In this document: in pieces, positions 1 to 8,106 of the stretch | Numbering within the stretch: position 1 is the first letter of the stretch | Layout: each line of letters starts with the position of its first letter | Source of the DNA: Polyangiaceae bacterium | Lineage (GTDB): Bacteria > Myxococcota_A > Polyangia > Polyangiales > Polyangiaceae | Reading direction: 5' to 3' | Length of the DNA stretch: 45,134 nt | NCBI GenBank assembly: GCA_020848455.1 | Contig: JADLAB010000095.1 | Coordinates: 1-45,134, forward strand | Notes under the pieces: model-generated | What the model was told of the DNA's origin: nothing | Databases searched by the model: none | What the model saw: only the letters and a program-made list of their open reading frames with translations | Translations under genes and position numbers: made by a program

Positions 1-289
1 GCACCGTGTCGACGAAGCCCGAGACGGGCGCGTCGGGGTCCCACGGCTGCGCGTAGAACGCCGCCGACAGCGCCAGTTGCTCCCACGCGCCGACGCTCGT
101 CTCGAGCAGATGCGTGAGCCGCACGACCCCATGCACGAACCCGCTCGAGCCGCCGCCTCCTGCCGTGCCCGAGCCACCCGTGCCCGAGCCACCCGTGCCC
201 GAGCCACCCGTCCCGTCGACGGTCACGACGCTGCCGCAACCCGTCGCCACGAGCGCCGCCCCCGCCAGGGTCACGACCGAGCGCATCAT
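1..289 (-). CDS. Partial lipoprotein with Gly/Thr/Ser repeat linker
   Basis: The start is inside the window and the 3' part runs off the left edge. From the ATG at 289 the product opens with a short hydrophobic leader (MMRSVVTLAGAALVATGCG), whose ATGC lipobox puts the lipidated Cys near residue 18. A GGSGT pentapeptide repeat follows, encoded by three copies of a 15-bp unit (165-209). After the linker comes FVHGVVRLTHLLETSVGAWEQ, with no family I recognise. The gene lies 8 bp downstream of another lipoprotein gene on the same strand, so the two are probably co-transcribed. Gly-rich spacers after a lipobox are typical of surface lipoproteins in this kind of bacterium. Function unknown. Confidence 0.6.
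   Translation of the reverse strand, partial: MMRSVVTLAGAALVATGCGSVVTVDGTGGSGTGGSGTGGSGTAGGGGSSGFVHGVVRLTHLLETSVGAWEQLALSAAFYAQPWDPDAPVSGFVDTV
165..209. repeat. 3 x 15-bp in-frame tandem repeat
   Basis: Three exact copies of GTGCCCGAGCCACCC run head to tail. Read on the minus strand they encode Gly-Gly-Ser-Gly-Thr repeats in the lipoprotein linker. The 15-bp period keeps the frame, so copy-number change would only alter linker length. Confidence 0.85.
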
Positions 290-297
290 GGCTCGGG

Positions 298-834
298 TCA
301 CTTGCTCGTGCCGGGACCGACCCGCACGCTGAGGTCGGCCGTGAGGGGCGGGGGGTCGTCCATCAGGAGGAACGAGGCCTCGGCCTCGATCTTGCCGTCC
401 TTCGACGCCCAGTGGCAGACCGGCTGCCCTTTCGGGCCCGTCGGAACGCACTCGCCCGGCCCGACGCGCGCGACGAAGTGCGCGCCGAGCACGTCGAGCG
501 CCTGGCGCACCACGGCGGTGTTGGCCTTCGAGCCGTAGATCGACGCGTCGATGGACTGCACCGTGTCGCCGTCGAGCGTGAACCCCACGAAGAAGCCCTC
601 CTCGCCGGGGCTGCCCAGATCGCGTCGGAGCTGCTTGAAAGTGTCGTCGCGCACGCTGTAGCGCGGGTCGTGCTCTGCCTTGAGCTTGCTCCACGAGTCG
701 CCGAGGGCGAAGCCGCCGAGCACGCCGCTAGTCGGCTTGACGAGCATCTCGACGAGCTCGGCCTCCTTCAACTCGGGCGTGCTGCAGGCCGCAAGGAGCG
801 CGACCGAGGCCAGGAGGACGAAGCGCATGCGCAT
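298..834 (-). CDS. Lipoprotein, unknown function
   Basis: This 178-aa product starts MRMRFVLLASVALLAACS, a textbook signal peptide with lipobox LAAC and predicted lipidation at Cys17. The mature part is a single soluble domain (SGVLGGFALGDSWSKLKAEH, later GFFVGFTLDGDTVQSID) with two Cys near residues 140-150 that could form a disulfide. The motif of a size-limited 'GDSWSKLK' segment followed by a strand-rich core recalls small myxobacterial lipoproteins, but I do not recognise a named family. A second ATG at 828 is an alternative start. It is the first gene of a two-gene minus-strand unit, divergent from the thiolase gene with a 229-bp gap that must contain both promoters. Confidence 0.7.
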   Translation of the reverse strand: MRMRFVLLASVALLAACSTPELKEAELVEMLVKPTSGVLGGFALGDSWSKLKAEHDPRYSVRDDTFKQLRRDLGSPGEEGFFVGFTLDGDTVQSIDASIYGSKANTAVVRQALDVLGAHFVARVGPGECVPTGPKGQPVCHWASKDGKIEAEASFLLMDDPPPLTADLSVRVGPGTSK

Positions 835-1063
835 GCCCGAGGCTAGCCCCGTCCACGGCGGCACGGCAACGACGGCGCGCTCGCGCCCGTCCATCCCTCG
901 GTCGGTGCCCGAAGACCGGCCAATCGCCGCGGCGCCCGCCCATCCCCCCTTTCGCTCCCGGTTTCGGGGAGCAAATAGGGGAGGACCCGCGCCGGCGTCG
1001 GCGGGCGTAGAATGCGCCGCCCGCGCCCCGCGCCCCATGCGCCCGCCGTCGAGGAGATCCCCC

Positions 1064-2260
1064 GTGAAGAAGCTCTACCTCACCAAGTACGCCCAGAGCT
1101 CGTTCGGCAAGCTCGGCAACTACCCCATCGAGAACATGCTGCGCGACGCCGGCAGCAAGGAGCTGGAGGACGTCGATCGCAACCACGTCGATCACGTCGC
1201 GGTCGCGGGGCTGCTCGCGCCGCTCCTCAGCGACCAGTCCCTGTCCGCGGGCCTCGTCGCACTCGACCCCGCCTACGCGGGCAAGAGCATCAAGGGCGTC
1301 GTCAACGCGTGCGACTCGGGCGGGCTCGCGGTCGTCGACTGCGCGACGCAGATCCTCGCCGGCGTGGCGCACGTCGGCCTCGCCCTCGGCTGCGAGAAGA
1401 TGCACCCGCTCGAGGGCAAGCTCGACTCGCAGAAGATCGGGCTCGCCCTCGGGACGGCGGCGCACCGCGCCGATCTCTTCCCGCCCTTCACGTTCCCGCA
1501 TGCCTTCGCGATCATCATGGATCGCTACATGAAGACCTACGGCTTCGGCGAGGAGGACTTCGCGGTCGTGCCGCCGCTCTTCTACGCCAACGCCTCGCAC
1601 AACCCGCTCGCCCACATGTACAAGACGAAGGAGCCGGTCACGCCGAAGCTCGTGCTCGGCTCGAACCGCCTGTTCCCGGACCTGCCGCTCAAGCTCTTCG
1701 AGTGCTCGCAGATCTCCGACGGCTGGGCGCGCATCCTCGTGTGCGACGACGAAGGCCTCGCAAGGCTCGGTATCCCGAAGCACGAGGCGACCGAGCTCGC
1801 CGGCTTCGGCGCCGCGGTCGACGGCCTGTCGCTCGCTTCCCGCGGCGACAAGCTGCTGCGGCCCGAGGGCGCGCAGAAGGCGTTCCAGCGCGCGATGAGC
1901 ATGGCCGGCGCGCGCCCGGCCGACATCTCCCTGCAGGAGGTGCACGACTGCTTCTCGGTCATGGGTCCGCTGTCGGTCGAGATCACGGGCTTCGCCGACG
2001 CCGGCCGGGGCCTGCCGTTCTTCAAGGACGGCCACGCGAGCGTCGGGGGCAAGTGCCCCATCAACACCTCCGGCGGGCTCATCGCCAAGGGGCACCCCAT
2101 CAGCGCGACCGGTGTCGCGATGGTCGGCTGGATCCACCAGCAGCTGCTCGGCAGGGCGCCTGCGCCCGTGCAGGTGAAGAGCGCCCGGCTCGGCACGACG
2201 CTCAACATCGGCGGTCCGATCTGCTCCACCGTCGTCACGGCGCAGCGGCCCGCGGCCTAG
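1064..2260 (+). CDS. Thiolase, SCP-x/lipid-transfer type acetyl-CoA acetyltransferase
   Basis: The 398-aa protein has the thiolase fold. The nucleophile region is NACDSGG with Cys83. A second half carries HDCF (His294), and the C-terminal catalytic loop is GHPISATG with His344. The HDCF signature and the lack of a classical C-terminal CxG motif place it with SCP-x/non-specific lipid-transfer thiolases rather than with PhaA/FadA. The expected chemistry is thiolytic cleavage or Claisen condensation of acyl-CoA in the cytoplasm; the substrate cannot be read from sequence. The GTG start is chosen because GAGGAG (1051-1056) lies 7 bp upstream. An in-frame ATG at 1037 would add nine basic residues and has no comparable site. 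The gene seems monocistronic, with a strong hairpin after its stop. Confidence 0.85.
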   Translation: MKKLYLTKYAQSSFGKLGNYPIENMLRDAGSKELEDVDRNHVDHVAVAGLLAPLLSDQSLSAGLVALDPAYAGKSIKGVVNACDSGGLAVVDCATQILAGVAHVGLALGCEKMHPLEGKLDSQKIGLALGTAAHRADLFPPFTFPHAFAIIMDRYMKTYGFGEEDFAVVPPLFYANASHNPLAHMYKTKEPVTPKLVLGSNRLFPDLPLKLFECSQISDGWARILVCDDEGLARLGIPKHEATELAGFGAAVDGLSLASRGDKLLRPEGAQKAFQRAMSMAGARPADISLQEVHDCFSVMGPLSVEITGFADAGRGLPFFKDGHASVGGKCPINTSGGLIAKGHPISATGVAMVGWIHQQLLGRAPAPVQVKSARLGTTLNIGGPICSTVVTAQRPAA

Positions 2261-2273
2261 CCCCGCCACCTGT

Positions 2274-2305
2274 GCCGGGCGCGGCCCCGAGGCCGCGCGC
2301 CCGGC
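2274..2305. terminator. GC-rich hairpin after the thiolase gene
   Basis: GCCGGGCGCGGCC is followed by a CCGA loop and a nearly exact reverse complement (two extra bases in the 3' arm). It begins 13 bp after the thiolase stop. There is no T-tract, so it could stop transcription only weakly or act as an mRNA 3'-end barrier. Terminator status is inference from position and stem strength. Confidence 0.4.
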
Positions 2306-2359
2306 CCGTGCGGCCACGCGCGGCAGATCCTTCGGCCCGCTCGCCCGTACCGACGGCCG

Positions 2360-3028
2360 ATGAAACACGCCCTCACGTGGAGGCTCCTCGGCCTGGCCGT
2401 CGCGTGCGGCTCGGCGGCGTGCGGCTCGCCGGTCGCGCCCGGCGGCGGTCCGAGCGCCGCGAGCCAGCCGAGCGCTCCGCTCGCGCCGCCGAGCGCGGCG
2501 TCGAGCGCTTCCGCGGGGCTGCCGAGCGCGGCGTCGAGCGCACCTCCGGGCGCCGGTCCGGAGGTGGATCCCTTCGGACCGCCGTCGACGGGCCTCCGCC
2601 CGTGCGCCGTGAAGGGCTACGTCGCACCCGCAGGGGCCAGGCTCGAGCTCGTGACCCGCGTGCGCGGCACGCGGCTCGCCGTCGGACTCCACAACGTGGG
2701 CACCGCCCCGGTGTGCGTCTACAGCCACGTCGCCACCCACGAGCTGCAGCACGACTGGCTCTCCGTCGGGTACGTCGACGGCACGAAGCCCGTGAACGTG
2801 CAGTTCACGGACTCGCGCGACAAGTCGGCCGCCGTGAGCGTCGAGATCGCGCCCGGCGCGACGAGCTGGGTGAGCTTCGACCTCGCCGCCTGGAAGGCTC
2901 GCCCCATCCACGGCGGCGGCGCGCTGCCGAAGGGCCGGCTCGAGCTCTCGGTCGCCTACGACACGACGCGCGAGACGTGGGTGTGGGCCGGGCGCCTGGC
3001 AGCGCAGACCGCGATGGACGTGCCCTAG
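2360..3028 (+). CDS. Lipoprotein with Ser/Ala/Pro-rich linker
   Basis: The 222-aa product begins MKHALTWRLLGLAVACGSAACGS, with possible lipoboxes ending at Cys16 or Cys21. A roughly 50-residue linker rich in Ser, Ala and Pro follows. The remaining ~150 residues look like a beta-sandwich domain (LELVTRVRGTRLAVGLHNVG, VCVYSHVATHELQHDW). I recognise no family. The TAG stop (3026-3028) lies inside the left arm of a 23-bp inverted repeat. The C-terminus of this gene has therefore been set by, or has fused with, the MITE-like element that follows, and the ancestral protein may have ended differently. Confidence 0.7.
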   Translation: MKHALTWRLLGLAVACGSAACGSPVAPGGGPSAASQPSAPLAPPSAASSASAGLPSAASSAPPGAGPEVDPFGPPSTGLRPCAVKGYVAPAGARLELVTRVRGTRLAVGLHNVGTAPVCVYSHVATHELQHDWLSVGYVDGTKPVNVQFTDSRDKSAAVSVEIAPGATSWVSFDLAAWKARPIHGGGALPKGRLELSVAYDTTRETWVWAGRLAAQTAMDVP

Positions 3029-3206
3029 AGCACCGAACAGGTTGAAACCTGCTGCAATCCGCGATCTTGCGCGATCTTCGCGCCGTACTCCCTCCGGGCT
3101 CCTCGACGTAGCAGCAGTACGCCTGCGTCGCCCTCCAGTCCGTGCGAGGCAAACCTCACGCCACCTCGCGGATTTCGCGACGTTTTCAACCTGTTCGGTG
3201 CTCTAG
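3025..3206. mobile_element. 182-bp MITE-like element with 23-bp perfect terminal inverted repeats
   Basis: The left end (3025-3047) and right end (3184-3206) are exact reverse complements over 23 bp, reading CTAGAGCACCGAACAGGTTG from the outside. The outermost bases, CTAG or TA, are palindromic. The true element may therefore be GAGCACCG...CGGTGCTC flanked by a TA or CTAG target duplication, as made by IS630/Tc1 or IS5-type transposases. Further in, AATCCGCGA occurs in both arms at slightly shifted positions, giving an imperfect longer palindrome. There is no transposase ORF, so mobilisation would need a transposase supplied in trans. The element could also act as a bidirectional hairpin terminator for the upstream lipoprotein. 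Confidence 0.65.
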
Positions 3207-3213
3207 CGGGAAA

Positions 3214-3242
3214 CTCGGCTCCAGCGTGACGTGGCTTCGGGC
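3214..3242 (+). repeat. Dispersed intergenic repeat, copy A
   Basis: These 29 bp match 19066-19094 at 24 of 29 positions (shared core CTCGGCT-CAG...TTCGGGC). Weaker similarity extends 5' through TCTAG. Both copies sit just after a gene end or element in the same orientation. Copy A also contains the hairpin CGTGGC-TTCGG-GCCACG (3230-3246). Confidence 0.45.
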
Positions 3243-3293
3243 CACGGGCATCGGGCTTCGCGCGTGGCCCGCTCTGCTGGTACCTTGTCTCGT

Positions 3294-3746
3294 ATGAAAC
3301 TGATGCGCCGACTCACGGGGACCACGGCGCTGCAGCAGGATCTCGCGCTCCTCGCCATCCGCCTCTGGTTCGGGCTGATGCTGGCCTTCGGCCACGGCCT
3401 GCCGAAGACGATGGATCTCGCCGGCTTCCTCGAGACGGTGCGCGAGCATCCGATCGCGATGCCGGAGCTCGCCGCGCCCGCTGCGGCGCTCACCGAGCTC
3501 GTCGGCGGCGTGCTCCTCGCGCTCGGGCTCGTGGCGCGCGTCGCCGCCGTTCCGGTGCTGGCCACGATGCTGACGGCCGCCTTCGTCGTCCACCGCGCCG
3601 ACCCCTTCGTCGGCGTGAAGGAGCTCGCCCTCACGTACGCCCTCGCGGCGCTCGTCATCCTCGTCGCCGGCGCGGGCCGCTTCAGCCTCGACCGGCTGAT
3701 CTTCGGGCGCGGCGCGGCCGCCGAGCGCGACAAGCCGCTGCCCTGA
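3294..3746 (+). CDS. DoxX family membrane protein
   Basis: The 150-aa protein has the layout of the DoxX/DoxD-like family, with four predicted membrane helices: LLAIRLWFGLMLAFGHG (about 21-37), ALTELVGGVLLALGL (about 63-80), AAVPVLATMLTAAFVV and LALTYALAALVILVAG. The conserved early RLWFG...HG-P-K segment is present. DoxX relatives work in thiosulfate:quinone reduction or as membrane partners in redox stress, but most are uncharacterised, so no reaction is assigned. The ATG at 3294 is chosen because it opens with MKLMRRL just before the first helix. An upstream in-frame GTG would add a long non-hydrophobic tail overlapping the repeat. It converges on the minus-strand peptidase gene. Confidence 0.75.
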   Translation: MKLMRRLTGTTALQQDLALLAIRLWFGLMLAFGHGLPKTMDLAGFLETVREHPIAMPELAAPAAALTELVGGVLLALGLVARVAAVPVLATMLTAAFVVHRADPFVGVKELALTYALAALVILVAGAGRFSLDRLIFGRGAAAERDKPLP

Positions 3747-3822
3747 TGGCGCCCCGTCGCCGGACCGGCCTGGGCATCTTCGGCGGCACGGTCGCGCGCC
3801 CGCCGCCCGGGGCCGCTTTCGG

Positions 3823-4701
3823 CTAGCGGGGCTTCGGGCCGGCGGTCCGCGCGCGGCGCGTGGGGCCCGGGACATGGGCCGGCCCGTCGCCCTGGCGGGT
3901 CGACCGCGGCGCCGGCGCCACCTGCCTCGGGACGGCGCGCGGTCTCGCTCCCCGCGCCACCGGCGAGGGCTCGGGCTTGGTCGAGTAGTCGACGCACTGG
4001 GCCTGCCCGCGCGGGCAGGCGATGCGCACGTGGAAGTGGTTGTCGTGCGGTGTCGCGTGCCGCGGCTGGAGCAGGGCGCTCGCGGCGCGCGCCTGCAGGC
4101 TCGCCGAGACGCCGGAGCGGGCCGCGTAGGCGAGCAGGCGGGTGCGCAGGTGGTCGACGACGAAGATCTGCAGCACGCGCGCCTCGGCGTCGCTCAGCCA
4201 CGCCTCGACGAGGGCCCAGTTGCGCGCGGCGTCGAACTCGACCCCGGGCATGCGGAGCGCGCGCCCGTCGGGGTCGATCGTGGCGAAGCGCGGCGCCACG
4301 AACGCCTTGCCGCGGCGCTCGAGGTAGAAGGCGACGTCCGCGTCCCGGCCGCTCTCGTGCGAGTTGTGGCCGCCGACCTCGCCGCCGCCGCGGCGCGACA
4401 GGTCCCCGACCGTCAGAACCGACTTGGGGTAGCGCCGGGCGACGCGTGCGGCGCCGCGGTCGAGCATGCCCACCAGCTCGGGCAGGCCCCACCGGGCCGC
4501 ACCGACCACGCGCAGGTGGGCCGTGTGCTCGAGGCGCCGGCCCCCGACGAGGATCCCGTGGTTGGGCGAGCCGACGCTGACGCTCGGGGGCTCCGCCGGT
4601 GGGCGCTTGGCGGCCTTCGGGTGGGCGCCCTCGGCCTCCGCCGCCGCGAGCGACAGGGCGGCGGCGCACAGCCAGCGAAGAGCGGTCGGGACACGCAGCA
4701 T
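3823..4701 (-). CDS. MepA-like penicillin-insensitive murein endopeptidase (LAS family)
   Basis: This 292-aa secreted protein has a signal peptide (MLRVPTALRWLCAAALSLAAAEA). The zinc-site motif GGHNSHESGRDADV carries His112, His115 and Asp120. A late DNHFHVRI segment gives the His-x-His of LAS metallopeptidases. In this family the Zn2+-bound enzyme cuts the D-Ala-mDAP bond in peptidoglycan cross-links, in the periplasm. A Pro/Arg-rich tail of about 55 residues after the catalytic domain (ending ARTAGPKPR) is not part of the usual enzyme and may bind anionic envelope polymers. Start: the ATG at 4701 is preferred over an in-frame GTG at 4710. It is divergent from the E1 fusion gene. Confidence 0.8.
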   Translation of the reverse strand: MLRVPTALRWLCAAALSLAAAEAEGAHPKAAKRPPAEPPSVSVGSPNHGILVGGRRLEHTAHLRVVGAARWGLPELVGMLDRGAARVARRYPKSVLTVGDLSRRGGGEVGGHNSHESGRDADVAFYLERRGKAFVAPRFATIDPDGRALRMPGVEFDAARNWALVEAWLSDAEARVLQIFVVDHLRTRLLAYAARSGVSASLQARAASALLQPRHATPHDNHFHVRIACPRGQAQCVDYSTKPEPSPVARGARPRAVPRQVAPAPRSTRQGDGPAHVPGPTRRARTAGPKPR

Positions 4702-4799
4702 CGGAGCCACCCTAGGCGGCAGCGGCCCGACTGGCCAACCTCTCGGCCGCCGGATTGCTGCCGGCGTCGAGGGGTGGGAGAGTCGGCGCGGAGGTTCGC

Positions 4800-7385
4800 A
4801 TGCCGGTCTTCCGTGACGCCGCCGAGCTCTACCGGGTCCTCGATCGCCTGCTCACCCGGGTCGCCGCCGAGCCCGCGATCGCGGGGCCGCTCCTCGCCGG
4901 GCGCTTCGTGCTGCGCTTCCGCTACCGCGACCCCGAGGGGGCGGTGACCATCGATCTCCGCGAGGCGCCCATGCGCTGGGAGCTCGGCGAGAGCGCGCTC
5001 ACGCCCGACCTCGAGCTCATCCAGTCGGGGGACGTGGCGCACGAGTTCTGGCTCGGGCGCCTGAACGTCGCGCGCGCCGTCGCGCTCCGCCAGGTCGTGG
5101 CGCGCGGCCCGATCCAGAAGGCGCTCGTCCTCTTGCCGGCGGTCAAGCCCGCCTTCCCGCTCTACCGCGAGGTGCTGCGCGAGCTCGGGCGCGGGGAGCT
5201 CGCGACCGGGCCGGTCGAGCCCGCGTGGCGGCAGCTCCTGTCCCGGGCCCGCGCGCGCCTGCGCGGGCTGCCGACCTTGCGGGCCCTCGGACGCCGCGGG
5301 CGCCGGGGCGTCGACGAGCGCGCGCTCAACGCGCACTACATTCCCCTCGTCGACGCGCCGCTCGAGTCGCGCCGGACCTTCCGGGCGCGCGCGCTCCCCA
5401 CCGAGCCCGACGCGCTCGACCTCGCGATGCTGGAGCGCATGCTCCTCATCCGCGCCTTCGAGGAGCGGGTCGGCGCCGCGTGGGCCGCCGGCGACGTGCC
5501 GACCGAGGCCATCCACCTGTCCGTCGGCCAGGAGGGCACCGCCGTCGGCGTGTGCTTCGCCCTGCGTGCGGACGACTACATCGCGACCACGCACCGCGGG
5601 CACGGCCACATGCTCGCGAAGGACGCCGACCTCGACGGCATGATGGCCGAGATGCTCGCCAAGGCGAGCGGCCTCTGCGGCGGCAAGGGCGGCTCGATGC
5701 ACGTGACCGAGGCGGCCGTCGGGGCGATCGGCGCGAACGGCATCGTGGGCGCGAGCCCGCTCATGGCGGCGGGCGCCGCGCACGCCGCCGTGAACGGCAA
5801 GAGCACACAGGTCGCCGTGGCGTTCCTCGGCGACGGCGCCACGAACCAGGGCATGTTCCACGAGGCGCTCAATTTCGCCGCCGTGCTGCGGCTCCCGGCC
5901 GTCTTCGTCGTCGAGAACAACCTCTACGGCGAGTTCACCCCGCAGGCGCGCCACATGCGCGTCACGCGCATCGCCGACCGGGCCGCGGCCTACGGCATCG
6001 TCGGCGAGACGGTCGACGGCAACGACGTGCGCGCCGTCCACGCCGCGACCGAGCGCGCGGCGGCGCGGGCGCGAGCCGGCGAGGGGCCGACCCTGCTCGA
6101 GTGCCTCACCTACCGCTGGCATGGGCACATGGAGGGCGAGGCCGTGCCGTACCGCTCCGAGGACGAGAAGGCCGCCTGGCGCGCGCGCTGTCCCATCCTG
6201 CGCCTCGCGGCCGAGCTCGAGGCGCGCGGCGTGTGCGATCGCGCCCGCTACGAGGCGCTCGCCGCGGCGGCGACCGCGCGCGTGGACGCGGCCTACGCAC
6301 GCGCGGCGGCGGCGCCCGAGCCCGAGCCGGCCGCGCTCACGCGCGACGTGTTCGCGCCCGACGCCCGCGCGCTGTACACCCCGGCGCCGCTGCCCCCCGC
6401 CACGCGCGAGATCACCTACTCGCGCGCGCTCTACGAGGCCCTGTCCGAGGAGCTCGCGCGCGACGAGCGCGTCTATCTACTCGGAGAGGACGTGACGACC
6501 GGAGGCTACTTCGCGGTCACGGTCGGGCTCGTGGACCATCACGGTCCGGCGCGCATCGTCGACACGCCCATCAGCGAGTACGCCATCGTGGGCTCGGCCG
6601 TCGGCGCCGCGCTGGCCGGTGCGCGCCCCGTCGCCGAGATCCTGTTCTCCGACTTTCTGACGACGTGCATGGACCCGCTCGTGAACCAGGCGGCGAAGCT
6701 GCGCTACATGTCCGGCGGGCAGTACGCCATGCCGCTCGTGGTGCGCACGCCGGGCGGGGCCGGCCTCGGCATGGCGGCGCAGCACTCGCAGAGCCTCGAG
6801 GCGTGGCTCACCGGCATCCCCGGTCTCGTCATCGTCGCGCCCGCCACGCCGAGCGACGCCAAGGGCCTGCTCAAGGCCGCGATCCGCTCCGACAACCCCG
6901 TCCTGTTCTTCGAGGACAAGCTCCTCTACGCCGTGACCGGGCCCGTGCCCGAGGGCGAGTACCTCGTCCCCATCGGCGTCGCCGACGTGAAGCGCGCGGG
7001 GCGCGACGTGACGCTCGTGTCCGTCGGCGCGGCGCTCGGCAAGGCGCTCGACGCCGCGCGCACGCTCGGCGCCGAGGGCGTCGAGGTCGAGGTGGTGGAC
7101 GTGCGCACGCTCGCACCCCTCGATCTGGCCACCATCGTGCGCTCGGTGCAGCGGACGGGCCGGCTCGTCACGCTCGAGGACGCGCCGCTCGTGCACGGCT
7201 TCGGCTCCGAGATCGTCGCGCGCGTGATCGAGGTCGCGTCCGACGCCCTGCGCGTCCCGCCCCGGCGCGTCGGCGCGCTCGCCGTGCCGATCCCCTACAA
7301 CAGCAAGCTCGAGAACCTCGTCCTGCCGGACGCCGAGCGCGTGGTCGAGGCGCTGCGGTCGGTCGTGCGCAGCGACCGGGCGTGA
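4800..7385 (+). CDS. Single-chain thiamine-dependent 2-oxoacid dehydrogenase E1 (alpha+beta fused) with N-terminal SCP2-like domain
   Basis: This 861-aa protein has three parts. Residues 1-110 resemble an SCP2-like fold (RFVLRFRYRDPEGAVTIDL, then DLELIQSGDVAHEFWLGRLN). Residues about 205-520 are E1alpha, with the TPP-binding stretch beginning GDGATNQGMFHEALNF near residue 344 and ending ENN, plus the THRGHGHMLAKD loop. Residues 538-861 are E1beta, opening ITYSRALYEALSEEL, with GEDV and EDAPLVHGFGSEI. It should decarboxylate a 2-oxoacid (or acetoin-type substrate) and pass the acyl group to a lipoyl E2. No E2 or E3 gene lies nearby. E1 alpha/beta fusions are known; the extra SCP2-like head is unusual. 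GGAGG lies 5 bp before the ATG. A 29-bp gap to the next gene suggests an operon. Confidence 0.85.
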   Translation: MPVFRDAAELYRVLDRLLTRVAAEPAIAGPLLAGRFVLRFRYRDPEGAVTIDLREAPMRWELGESALTPDLELIQSGDVAHEFWLGRLNVARAVALRQVVARGPIQKALVLLPAVKPAFPLYREVLRELGRGELATGPVEPAWRQLLSRARARLRGLPTLRALGRRGRRGVDERALNAHYIPLVDAPLESRRTFRARALPTEPDALDLAMLERMLLIRAFEERVGAAWAAGDVPTEAIHLSVGQEGTAVGVCFALRADDYIATTHRGHGHMLAKDADLDGMMAEMLAKASGLCGGKGGSMHVTEAAVGAIGANGIVGASPLMAAGAAHAAVNGKSTQVAVAFLGDGATNQGMFHEALNFAAVLRLPAVFVVENNLYGEFTPQARHMRVTRIADRAAAYGIVGETVDGNDVRAVHAATERAAARARAGEGPTLLECLTYRWHGHMEGEAVPYRSEDEKAAWRARCPILRLAAELEARGVCDRARYEALAAAATARVDAAYARAAAAPEPEPAALTRDVFAPDARALYTPAPLPPATREITYSRALYEALSEELARDERVYLLGEDVTTGGYFAVTVGLVDHHGPARIVDTPISEYAIVGSAVGAALAGARPVAEILFSDFLTTCMDPLVNQAAKLRYMSGGQYAMPLVVRTPGGAGLGMAAQHSQSLEAWLTGIPGLVIVAPATPSDAKGLLKAAIRSDNPVLFFEDKLLYAVTGPVPEGEYLVPIGVADVKRAGRDVTLVSVGAALGKALDAARTLGAEGVEVEVVDVRTLAPLDLATIVRSVQRTGRLVTLEDAPLVHGFGSEIVARVIEVASDALRVPPRRVGALAVPIPYNSKLENLVLPDAERVVEALRSVVRSDRA

Positions 7386-7414
7386 CGGCCGAGCGCAGCC
7401 GCCACCCTCTGCCC

Positions 7415-8056
7415 ATGCGCGCCGCCGTCGACATCTACCTCCTGCGCCACGGGCTCACCGACGCCAACGCGAGCGGCACCATCCAGGGGCACCAGCCGAC
7501 GCCGCTCAACGCCGCGGGGCGGCTCCAGGCCGCGCAGCTCGCCGCGCGCTTCGGCCCGGGGGGTATCGCGGTCGACGTCCTCGTGTCGAGCGACCTCTGC
7601 CGCGCGCGCGAGACCGCCGAGGTGGTGGCGTCGCGGGCGGGCGTGCCCCTCACCCTCGACGCCGCGTGGCGCGAGCGCGGGCTCGGCTCCTGGGAGGGCC
7701 AGCGCGTCGGGGAGCTAGGCATCTGGCAGGCGGCGACCTCCAGCGAGGATCCGCCCGGCGCCGAGACCGCGGCGGCCTTCGCGGCGCGCGTGCGCGCGGC
7801 GCTCGCGACCTTGCCCGAGCGCTTCCGGGACGCGCGGGCCATCGGCGTCGTCACGCACGGGGGCGCGATCCGCACCCTCTTGCGCATGCTCGCCGCGGCG
7901 GAGCTGCCGGCCGAGGGCCCCGTGCCGCTCGTCGCGACGGTCGCGAACTGCTCGATCCTGCACCTCGTGCTCCACGGCGCGCGCGGCCGTTTCCAGGTCC
8001 TCGCGGTGAACGACGTCGCGCACCTCGTCGTCGCGTCGAGCGCGGACGTGGGCTGA
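7415..8056 (+). CDS. Histidine phosphatase family protein
   Basis: The 213-aa protein opens YLLRHGLTDANASG, the RHG active-site motif with the phospho-acceptor His12. The branch-2 motifs follow: SSDLCRARETAE, the acid donor region ERGLGSWEGQ, and GVVTHGGAIRTLL with the second catalytic His. Spacing fits the phosphoglycerate mutase-like phosphatases (cobalamin ribazole phosphatase/GpmB type). The substrate cannot be inferred, and the absence of cobalamin genes argues against a CobC assignment. It starts 29 bp after the E1 fusion and probably shares its transcript. No Shine-Dalgarno sequence is obvious. Confidence 0.8.
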   Translation: MRAAVDIYLLRHGLTDANASGTIQGHQPTPLNAAGRLQAAQLAARFGPGGIAVDVLVSSDLCRARETAEVVASRAGVPLTLDAAWRERGLGSWEGQRVGELGIWQAATSSEDPPGAETAAAFAARVRAALATLPERFRDARAIGVVTHGGAIRTLLRMLAAAELPAEGPVPLVATVANCSILHLVLHGARGRFQVLAVNDVAHLVVASSADVG

Positions 8057-8106
8057 GCCGCGGGGAGTCGCTTCAAACCGAAGCGCAGGCGGGGTATGAG
8101 TGGCCC

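Noticed and set aside
1037-1063. Upstream ATG start for the thiolase gene
   Set aside because: It has no ribosome site, while the GTG at 1064 follows GAGGAG at 7 bp.
728-2911. 727-codon minus-strand frame over the thiolase gene
   Set aside because: It is rich in Arg, Ala and Gly with no motif, opposite a thiolase with intact catalytic residues.
3747-3822. A terminator shared by the converging doxX and mepA-like genes
   Set aside because: No clear stem with a T-tract lies in the 76-bp gap, so no call is made.
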